DNA of 64,000 bases from Lepeophtheirus salmonis (lineage: Eukaryota; Arthropoda; Copepoda; Siphonostomatoida; Caligidae). Position numbers and translations under genes: made by a program. The notes below the pieces were generated by a model. It was not told the DNA's origin, ran no database searches, and saw only the letters and a program-made list of their open reading frames with translations. Shown here piece after piece: positions 49,671-61,600 of the stretch (positions are counted from its first letter, which is position 1; every line of letters begins with the position of its first letter). The stretch lies in assembly GCF_016086655.4 (NCBI RefSeq), contig NC_052132.2, positions 22,880,805-22,944,804 on the forward strand, written 5' to 3'.

Positions 49671-52600
49671 TTTTTTTGGGGGGGAAAGGGGCGGTGGAAG
49701 ATTCTTACTCATCAGCTTTTTTGACAATTTTGAAAGAAAAGTTTTTTCATTTTTGTAAATCCCAAATATGAGAAAACAAAATGTTCATAAAAGACAAAAA
49801 CCTTTTTTTTTTTTAATTTTAGATTTAAAAATTTTCAGAAGAAGCTAAATTTGAGGAATGATCACTTTCCATTGAAATTATAGGTAAACTGATTTTTTTT
49901 TTTTTTTTTTGAAAAATATATAGTTTATATTTTATAGACATGAGGTAATTTTTTTTTTTTTTTGTAATAACTTTAAAAAGTATGCAAAAGTGAGGGGATC
50001 CTATGTCCCATTAGGCCCTATGGTATCTCTTCTGACATCATTCGTTAGTGCACTGATCAACTCCAGGTCCCTCCCCCTCCCTTGCTTGATACTCTACAAG
50101 AGATCTCTTCGACATAATGAAACCTCTTATCCTCGTTCATGATCCTCCAAAGTGTTTATTGTCCCAATAACTTAGAAGATCCGAGATCCCATTCCTTCTA
50201 CTTCAATAAATAAATAAATAATTTGTGTAACTTGGCGAATTTCTTTCCATATTATGAAAAAAGTTATTATCAAAGGTTTCGATCATTAAATTTCAACTTT
50301 CTGCTTACGCTGTTTCCAATTTTCAGATAGAAAGAGAAAATATGACGTGTTGGAAAAATTGTACAGCATATATAAATAAAGTTTGGGAAAATATTCAGAG
50401 TCTGTGACGGATTTAAATAGAAATATATACTAATTCAATTTTATTTATTCGCTTTGTTCTATTTTCTCAGCCTCGACATGCACGATATCTCCACAACTAT
50501 GCCAAGAAATTTTGCACAGAGAACAATGTATCGCCATTTCTCCTTTATTTTCCTTTCATGCTTTTTCTTGCCCCTCTCATTTTGGTAATTATTAGAAAGT
50601 TTTTTATCAGGTAAAAATAATATCAATATATAAAGAAGTAATTTATTAACATGGACGACTTTAATACAAAAGATTTCTTTCAGTGTTTATAATTCGCAAT
50701 CTCGACTTGAAATGTTTTATTCTATGATATTGAAAGATAACCTAGAAAGAGAAGATGTGTCGTGTATGGAGATAGAAAACATTAAAAATTCAAATGAAAT
50801 TCAACAATCCTTTAGAAACAGTTCTGGATGTTACTACTCATATCTATACAGCACGATATGTGAAGTATTTGCTTCATTCCTGCTGGAATACTTTTTTTGT
50901 TCCTTTCGGAAAATTGATGGAATTTCTGGAGCGACATTTGAATGTTTAGTTCATAATCTTCCTTTTATTTGCATAATTCCAAACTGTAAATTTTTCTGGG
51001 TAAGAATTAGTTTTAGTATTACTTTTTTTAAATATTAAATAACATTTACACTAGTAAATGTTATTTAAATAGAGCCTTGAAAAAAATCTACCCTGTCGGT
51101 AGGTTGAAATAAAAAGGAATGAAATAAACAAAAATCCCACTCCGTATCTAGCAAAGACAAATGCAGGAATTACTATAATGTTGATCCTCAATTCTACTCT
51201 GAGACCAATAAGGACCTTACCACATATGTTTATTATACGTGTACGTGAAAATACGTATATAGTCAATAGTGTTTGTTGTATTAGACCTTATTTATTTGGT
51301 GCAATCACGTTTTAGGACTGAACTGAACGAACCAAGACTGAAGGGGCATCCAAATTATAATCTTTTTTTTAGCTACTCAGAAAGAATTAAATTTTTCGAA
51401 AAAAATTCAAAATGTTAAAATCAAAAATATATAGCAATTCTCAAAAAATTTACTTTTTTTTGGAAAAAATTTCAAAAATTATATTTCAAGTATTAAACTT
51501 TTTGGAGCTTTTCACATAAAAATACATTTTTGAAAAAAATTTCAAAAATTATAATTTAAATATTTAATTTTTTTGGAAAAAAATTACAAAAATTCATAGC
51601 TCCTCTCAAAAAATTAAATTTTTTGGAAACAAAATAGAGAAAAATTAAATCTCTATTATTAAATTTTCTAGTAAAATGCAAAAATTCCTTCATTTGGAGG
51701 AGGGCTACATCCCCTCCAGCCTCCAGACGCCCAGGAACCACAGTCTTCAGTCCTACATAAGGAATGTTACAAAACTGTACGTATATAATAATTTATTTAT
51801 TAGAATTTTGTATATTATAACTTTCAAACCTCAACAATTATCCTCTTCAAAGTAAAGAGGTTCCGTGATTTAAAATGTATCTTGTTTGTAGGAGTGAAAT
51901 GGCCATAATAAACTAAATATTGGATACACAAAAATTACTAACGTGGCATTTTCTTTCTTTCAAACAAGAAATTTTTAAATTTCAGAACCTTTTCATATTG
52001 AAAGGGATAATTGTTGAATAATATGCATTTTCTTTTTTAAATAAATTATGTTTGCAGGGTACATGAATAATAATAGATGTGGTAATCTCCCTTTACATTC
52101 AATTTTTATAACTCTTTGAATACATGCACAAGTCAGGGTAATTTGCAAGGATTGGACTCGACAGCTGTAGCCCCCCCCCAAAAAAAAAAAAAAGGAATTG
52201 CAATCTAATTTTCAATTTTTTCCCTAAACAATATTCATTTTCCAATAGCTCTGGATTTTTTAAATTTTTCTCATAAAAAAGTTAATATTTAAAATTTCAT
52301 TTTTTGTTAACAGCTGTAGATTTATGAAATTTTTTGAGATAGATGTGGATTATGAAGCTTTTTCCATACAAAAATTATTTGAACTTTTTGTCGGAAAAAT
52401 TGAACTTCTGATTTCAGAAGTTTTCCAATTATTTGTGAAATTATTTGAAATTATTTTCCAAAAATTTAATTTTTGAAATTTTGTTCCTAATTTTTTTTTT
52501 TTTTTTAAATAAGTAGATTTTTGAACTTTTTGGGAATAACTATGGATTTTTAATTTTTTTGAGAATAGTTGTGAATTTTTGAAATTCTTTCCCATACAAA

Positions 52601-55600
52601 TTTTTTTCCAAAGAAAATTAATTTTCAATTTTTTTTCTACAGAAATTATATTTTTCAAACCAAGTCCCCTTCCTCAAATATATATATATAACCTTGCAAA
52701 CGTCCCTGCAAGTAAATACTTTAACTCAGACTTTCTCGCCTCAAGAATTAACTAATTATAATAACAACTGTTTTGAAAAGGAAAATAAACACAACTACAA
52801 AAGTTATACACACGAGTAAAAGTATTTTTTTTACAACTCTACTTGTTAATAAAATTATTGGCAAATTACTATTCTACCTTCACATTTTTAATTACATGTA
52901 ATTACTAATTATTAGAATTTTACTAAATTGGTATTTAAAAAATCTTGCAAATGTATCTTGACAAATAAAAGATTTCAATTGTAACTACAAAACATGTTTC
53001 TAAAATAATAAGAATAGGATTAATTCTCAACATATGTTAATTAGAAATAATGACATTATAATGAATGGTTAAATATTTTTTAAATGCATTAAAGTTACAT
53101 CTTATACTAAATAGAATTATTTTTAAAAAAATATCTAGCAATACTATTTCTTTAAAGTACTAATTTCACTGTGGCAGAAATAATTTTTCAAATATAAGTA
53201 GGGATGTAAACTAGGTAGAAATACCGGTAAGCGTAAGAACCACTCCTCAAATAATGTAATAAATATAGTTGTATAAAATATGACTTGTACGAGTGCAATA
53301 TTTGTTTTATCTTCCAAAGCTATTATCTTTTTTCTTGAATTCTTGAAGAAAGAACATTTAAATATAAAGTAATCACTAGTACGTATGCTCATAAATGAGT
53401 GAGACAGAGTACTATTGAGGATTTCTTGGGGTTTTATAAGTTATATCCTTTTTAAAGCACGTATGCTCATAAATGAGAGAGACAGAGTACTATTGAGGAT
53501 TTCTTGGGGGTTTATAAGTTATATCTTTTTTAAAGTCGAAGTGGAATTGAGGATCAACACCTGAGTGATTTCTGCCCATGTCATTGATAGTTTCTTAGTT
53601 GTTTTTTTGTGTTTATTTATTTCCTCCCTGCCTCATAGCTGCTAATTTTGAAAAAAAACACACTACAATCAAGCTGCTTTCATCCGAAACATTATTCAAA
53701 TTGTCAGGATTACCATGTCATATTTGAATATATTTTATTTTTACATAGCGACAAGTCACATTTTATATAGCTCTGATTTTTAAATTAAAGTTCAGACTTG
53801 CAGCTATCAAATGAGATATTTTCAAACCTTGTAAGTATATTCGTCTTGAAACTATGAACCTCTGAATAAAAAATAGCTATTTTCAACTTTAAACAATCAT
53901 AACTCGAGTTATAAGTGTGATACAGACCTTTGAAAAATAGTTTTATAAATTTTAAAATTCAATTTAAAAATATTTTTAAAATAGTTTATCCCTATCTTCA
54001 ACACCCAAGTCTCAAAACAGCTTTGAACCTTAAAAATAGCCAAAAACTTGACTTGGACTCGATAGCTAAGACTAACGACTCAAAAGCTATTTTATACTGA
54101 ACTAACTGAAAGCCTAAGCTATATGGACCCTATATTGTAATTATTCTCTTGAAATGTTCTCAAAAGAAATATTATCAAAATATTCCTGGACTTTTTTCCA
54201 CTTCTGTTGAATTCTATTCAGCTTTTGGCAAGGACTCAAAGAGTGTCTACTTAAGTAACATTAGTTTTCAAGTACCTAAATTATTTAGACTCATAATATT
54301 TGCATATCTTGCAGGATTCAATGAGTTTGACTTAAAATAATATCCTCTAATGCAAGAAGAAAATGTCTAATGTATCCTCTCTTCCAGGATTATGAGATGC
54401 TAATTTTCTTATTTTTTCTCTGATAAATAGTGTAATAATTAAGGAACTCCCATGAATCAAAGTGTTTTGGCCCAAGATTTGAAACTATTTACCAAAAGTT
54501 ATAATTTAAACTGTATAGTTTTTCAAAGCATGTTATTGTATTTATGCATTGTCATTACATCATTCTAAATTAAATTTTAGCTTTGCTAGTTCAATTCATA
54601 AATAATTTTAGTCTTCCATTGGAGTTTTATAAATTTGTCAATTTGTAAGATTAATTTTTGTAATGTTTGATGAATTGTTTTTAACTTAAATAATGGGATC
54701 CCAATTAGGTATAAATTCCGCCTATAAGCAAATTTGGAGGTTCAGAAAATGATTTTTTTTTCTCTATATATCTTATCAATGAATAGTTGTCGTGGATATT
54801 TAATCTGGTTTAATGTTTTACTTTTTGAAATATAAATTTACTGACTTACCACATCCAAACTGTTAATGAAACATGTATCATATAATTGCAGAATATGTTA
54901 GTTGAATGGGAGGATCGCATTGCAGAAGAATATAAAATATTAGAAGGAGGAAGGTTTATAATTTGAAATGAAAAAGTTATCAATCTTATAGATTAAGATA
55001 TATTTTTAGTTTAGAGGATATTTAATATGATAAACTATTATATTCCTTATTAAATTGATTAACAGTTTGCTTGAAAAAGAGAATTATTTTATTATTATCA
55101 ATTAGGTAATAAATAGGCTTATAGGCTCTACTTTAACAGTAAATAGTGGTCACGTTTGGTTTTGATTAACAGAATTAAATAGTATGGAATTGAATATAAG
55201 AAATAAGGATTGTTAATTCAAATTTTCTTGACTTTTTATGTATAGAACTTAATCCGTCTAGACTAATACACAATAAAATTATTTATTCACATCTCAATAT
55301 AGATAATATATTAACATTAAAACAAAATTATTTATAAATTTAATAATAAACAAAAATCAATATTTGGTTTATTAAAACCTATAATTAATAATATACAAGA
55401 ATAACATAACTATAAATACATATTTTTATAATGGGTTCTTATCCATAATCAATTATTGTGAATGCAGGAAGTAGACAACAAAAACCTCTCAAACAAGAAT
55501 AATCTTCTAATTCCTTATATAGATTATGACTTATATATTTTCTACAAATAAATTTCTAGCGCGATTTTTTGTGTAGTTTTTTTTATCCAATGTGTGCAAT

Positions 55601-58600
55601 ATCCACATTTTTTTATCTCCCTTTTCAAATATTTAATGTACAAATTACATCAATCACATAAAAAGCACTTCTTTTTTATTCCTCATGATTTAAACACCTC
55701 ATTTTCTCATTCATTTGGAAGTTCTGGATCCGGGTCAAGAGATGTAGTGCCTTAAATGATGTGCCTTGTAATAGAAAACAAGTAGTTTAAAATCTTAAAA
55801 ATGAAACAACAAAAAATGATCAGCTATACCTTCTAATAAATTCATAACGTTTAGTTTGTTCCTTAATACTTTCATTGATATTCAATGTCCAATCAATCAA
55901 AGGATTAGTTTGTAGAGATTATCTCAACAACAAGCCCAATTCTTGAGAATGATCATAATAAATATGACAAACATCGCTATTATACCCAACTCGAGACACA
56001 CAGATTTCCAATCACGAATGAAAGTTGGTCTACTGCAATATTTATCTTATCCTTAATCCAAACATGATTGTTTATATTTATTATATACAACTTATCTATT
56101 CCAATGACTTGGGAAACATATGGCTTTGAGATCATAATTAACTCTTTCTGGCACAAAAATATCATGATCCTTCATTAGATTCTCCATTAAATGTTTAATA
56201 CCTTCTCTCCTTTCATTTATATTTCAATTGTACATGTTATTAAATGGATTTCCATTCAATTTATGATGTTTATGTTTGAAACCACTTTTTAAATCATGAG
56301 TATATATGTTAGTGTCTGAGCTGTAGATCTTCCCATTGTCATAAGGAAAGAAAAAGTTGTCAGACAAATTCTTGATATTTTGATCTTCTTTATCCAGCGA
56401 ATTAAAATGTCCTAGCTTCATGAATCAATTGAGACATAGAGGACATTTCTATGCATTGATTTCACCAATAAGAAACGTTCTTGTGGCTAAACCCATTAAA
56501 ACAAGGAGTTTTATTTCAAAAAGTATCCAAAGGTCCCTGAAAACAACAACAACCGTTTTCGAGGCCATAACCCTTAAACATAGTTGTAACATACAGATTA
56601 CAAAACAATTTTTATGTAGGAAAAAGGGTTGAGTCCTTTCTTAATTTCTTTTCTACATTCGGGATAAATAAATTTACCTAGGAATATTCAAATTACACAT
56701 ACGTAAATCATCACAATATACAGATACCTATTTACTAAATACTATTTAGTTTGCTGATAGCTCTGTTGTGTCCCTATGTACCATTTTTGCAAATAAAATC
56801 GTTCATTTTTTACCGGCTACCTCTTTAATTTGTATACTATTAGTGTTTTTATATTTAACCTCGCCAAGAATTCGACTTTTTTCTAATCCCTAATTAAATA
56901 TATCTTTAACCGAGCAAAAATAGATCAATGAATTTTCTGCATACAATTTATTATCACACATTAATAAAATGAATATGTGAGTAATTTTTGACATGACGTT
57001 TTAAGGCTAATATACAAGTTAACACTGGTGTTTTAAATTCGCAGTATTTTTATTTTATAAGTTGGAACTCCCCCTTTAGTTTTTACAATTGAAATATTCT
57101 TTTCTTTCTATTGATGGAGTTTCTTAATTTTTTAATGCATCAACTAAGATCATAACGATGCAAAAGGTACAACTAGTGAATTAGTTCTTTCTTCAGATCT
57201 ATAGCTGAGACTAATGATAAAGTTCGAACCAATAATAAAAACACATTAAAATGCAGTGAATATTTCATACGGCAAAGTTTCTAAGAGGCAAAAATGTATA
57301 CATTAAAATTATTCACAGTAAAAATGTTTAAAGCAAAATTACTGGTCACGATTTTATTCATAGCAATATATTTATAGAAACGCAGTTAATAAAATATATA
57401 AAATGTTATTAACTCTTGTATTTAATCTTAAGCAGATATTATTATTTACCTAAGATTAAAAGGTAATTAATTAAGTGTTGTTGTTTTTTTGTCTATTTAT
57501 ATCTTAATGAATCTTTTTTTTTCTTTTTTTTTTTCAATATTAAATGTATTTAATAAATGAAAATGGCAGTTGTTATTTTAAAAAGTAGGGATTTAGCCCC
57601 ATAATTTAATATTCTTGACATATATTGTGTTTATGATATGTATGGCCAACTTGTTTCGTTGTCATATGGCTATAAAGAACTATTTAAATTTCTACTAATA
57701 TCATCGATTATCCACTAAATAAATACTTCAATCCTTCATTGTCCTCAGCAGTTTTCATTACCCTTAATGATCTAAAAGAACTGCTTTCATTATGAACCTG
57801 ATTTAATACTAAAGTTATGAAAGCAAAAGATGGATTTGAAATAAAGTGATATGAAACTTGCTTTCATTTTGTCCAAATTATAATTCTATTTTTTTTTTAT
57901 CAATATACCATTTTCATTGATTAAATAAATATATTATTGAAACATGATAGAAACGGAACCGAGAAATGGATATATGATATAAATAGATTATTTGATTATT
58001 ATCTAAGGCGAATTCTCTTAGAATCGCAGAAATTTTTCAATTTCACAATTTTATGGGGAAAAAAAAAGAACTCTTATCTCAAAATTAGTCAGGATAAGTC
58101 AAAATAGAGCCCTAAATAATTACACTGTTCAACAGCAAAAATGGTACAAGAACAGCATATACTCAACTTAGTAGATCCTCTGATTTCAAATATGGGCTTA
58201 TATTTTCTCTACTAGCCTCATGACCTTTGGAAAAATATCGTGAAGTAGGTTGTAATTATTGGATGTTTTAAATTTCAAAGCGCCTGCTGTTGAAGATACA
58301 GATAAATTGTGTGAATATATTTTCCAGCCAAATGTTAAGAAACTCTAAAAATATTTTTTAAATGTCTTGAGTATGCTTATAACTCAAGTTATTTTGTTTA
58401 ACGTTGAAAATATCTGCATTTATTCAGAGCCTCATGGCTTCAAGAAGAACATATTAAGAAAATTTATAAGTATCTCATTTGATTACTAAAAATCTGAACT
58501 TTAATAAATAAATAAAAAGAGTTTCCCCAAAAAATGCTCTAAATTGTTGTCAATTGGAGATAACACTACTACAGTATTTCAAGTATTCAACTCTTGAGTA

Positions 58601-61600
58601 TTAATCTCATTACATAAACCCAAATAAAATGTTTATCACTTATTACGGGTCTACTACGAGTCATCTTGTGTCTATGGAGCTATTAATAGATAAATTAACA
58701 ATCTTCAATTTTTTTAAATTATTTTTCTCCTAAAATGAGTATTTCTAATAAAAAATGAAATTAAAATATCACTCTACCGTGTGTGAACCACACTTTTTTT
58801 TAATGTCATAAGAGTAATATTTTAGATTTCAGACAAAGTGAAAAATACCTTATTTCCCTCAAATTATGGTATTTTCAGTAAAATGGATGGTAGCACTTAT
58901 TATTGGCATCATACGAGCGCTTTCTCTAATTTTCTTTGGGTATACTCTACCAAAAGGAATATAATTTAGAGATATTAAATTAACCTTTTTTTTTTTTTTT
59001 TTTTAAACGCATTTCAATTTTTTTTTAGATCTAAAATTTATTTGTCGGCACTATCTTCATATTTATTATAAAATTTGATTTGTTTTGATAAATATTTTCA
59101 ATAATCTAACTTTTTAATATACATTTATTTTATTTTTTACTTCAGGCCATGTTTTATTCCGCACAAAGTCTTTTGGTGCTTTATAACATAAGTTGTATCT
59201 ATGCCCTTGTTTGGATACTTTATCCTCGAGTTGGAAGACTTCAAAAAATTCTATCAGGATGTCGTAGATTAGAAAATAAAGTAATTATTAATGGCTTAGG
59301 ATCTTATTCCGACACATTCAAATTACTTCCTACCCGAAATCTTTCTACAACAGCACACAGTACAAACTTATCTTTTTTGCCGAGAAAGATTCCTGTTATT
59401 AGACTTGATATGTACTATGACTCAAAGGTAACGTGGAATATTTTAATTAAATTGCAGTATTTAAATTGTGATGTAATATTTAAAATTTAAAAAGTAAAAA
59501 TTTCTCTTTATGTACAACACAAGTCAATCGATGTTTGCCCGTCGATTAAAATAGTTTTCCGATAGTTTTTTTCTAATTTGAGGAACATTAAATGGCCATT
59601 ATAGCCTATTTTTTTGCTTTTGTGGTCAATAGATGGATCTTTTTTATTATAACATTTTTTAAACATATACATGATTACATTTTGCCTTGAAGGATCTATA
59701 TGAAAGACTAAAGCAATAACCTTTAATTTTTTTGTTTGAACAGGATATAGTCAATTGACATAGATGAAAATAATACTATCCACCGATATCTTTAAAAAAA
59801 GTACCGAGTCCAACAAGGACTCATTAGCGTTATTAATGAGCAAACCCATTCATGGTTACACTTGATAATTTATACGAATATGTTCTCTACTTAAGAATGA
59901 AAAATATTGATAACAGCTTTAGAAACTAAAAACAGCTGGGCCTTTTCCTATATAATATTATTTAATCCAAGTCAATCGATTTCTTGAAGCTGATATTTGT
60001 GTTATTAGATTCATTTCCAGACTTTATGTGATTTGAGTATGTCAATAATGTTTAGTAAATATTTTACTATAATATGAGTTGAACGATAGTTTGTAAGTCA
60101 CTAATGCAAAAATTTCGGGATTTAAAGGTTATTTTCATATTTTTCAAAATAAGACAAGTATTGACACATCAACTTAATCCTTGGGCAAAAATTATTTACA
60201 TGTGTAATTAATCAACTTAATACTTATTATTATTTTCAATAGGCAAAGGATTTTAAACTTTTAATGAACTTATTGGCTGAAAATAATTGTCGAGGTGGAT
60301 TTGCTCAATCACTTAGAATTCTGGCCATGTTTGACAAGCATTTTCAGAGATTATGGAAAGCTCAAGATACAAAAATAGTAATACAGCCTTATTTCACCGC
60401 ATTTGGAGAGTTCAACGTAGATTTAAATCATCACAATTTGAAAGTAATTATTTAAATAATCATCTTCATTGAAATTTTGATTCAAATGAAGATATTTAGA
60501 GATGTGAAAATTGCTGGAATCCTGGTAAGCGTACGAACCATGCATTGAGTGGAATATTATATAAAGTAGAGATGGCATCTCTGCTGACAGAGATCCCTAT
60601 AGTGCTCCATGCCTGCTTCTAAAGGTAGAAATTCAAAAATTAGGTAAGAATATTAATCAAAACTTTAAAAAAGGTGATGCAACATCCCTGTTAACTAGAA
60701 GTGGGAGATATTTTCTTGGCTGAGGAAAAACTTTTTCCCTCGCAAGATGTCGCTTTGAGGTACCAGAGGTGACATTATGTTATATTTTCCTTGTGACGTA
60801 CGCAATTTGTTTTTGTTTTTTCTTATCGGAATTCATCTAGTGATTTCTAAATTAGACCGTCCATGACTACTAACGGTCTAATTCAATAACCTTGTGTAGT
60901 TAGTTATAGTATAATTCATGGCATCTCCATGCCTCTAGCAAAAAAAAGTAAACCTCTTCGCCAACTAAATTTGGATAAAGATTGTTCACACGGTTATCGT
61001 TTCGCCATTTGGTTTATAGCTTTGTGAATAATTAATAAGAGCACAAATACATTTATTTACGCATACCTGTATTCCAGCAATTTTTACACCTTTACTTGAA
61101 TTTATTCCACTCAATTTTGAGGATTACCTCAATTGACTTTGAAGATGATTATACAACCCTTATATACATTATAAAAGGAATGCTTGCTCTCTGAACAACA
61201 TAACTCAGAAGAAAAGGAGTCATCTTCACCGTCTTCCTTCGAAAGGAAACACCCCTGTGAAAAACTGACATCAACAATTATTGTATTCTGGAATGACGCC
61301 CTGTTTGCTGAATACATGTACAAAAAGGATAATTCAAAGTCAATATTAGAATATACCGCTGAGATTTCACCAAATACAGAGGCACCAGTTAAATCATTTC
61401 TCTATTACTCCATTCCAGACCTTTCAGATCAAAAGATGGAAATTGAAAGGAAAAAGGACTTGATTAATGCAAATAATTTCTCAAAAGGCGAAGTAGAAAA
61501 TAATATGAAGCGTTGGTATAAATACAGTGCAAGGTTTGATGGATTAGAATCCGGGAAAGAGTATGTTATATCAATATCCACAGAAGTAGATGGAAGAACC

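Noticed and set aside
49640..49690. CRISPR-like or regulatory array
   Set aside because: It is an (AT)n, poly-T and poly-G microsatellite, not a spaced repeat array.
51051..51266. 71-codon minus frame
   Set aside because: Falls in a copy of the 250-320 bp dispersed repeat; other copies do not keep the frame.
54149..54340. 63-codon open frame in the channel-gene intron
   Set aside because: No acceptor at its start and no in-phase donor; composition like the surrounding intron.
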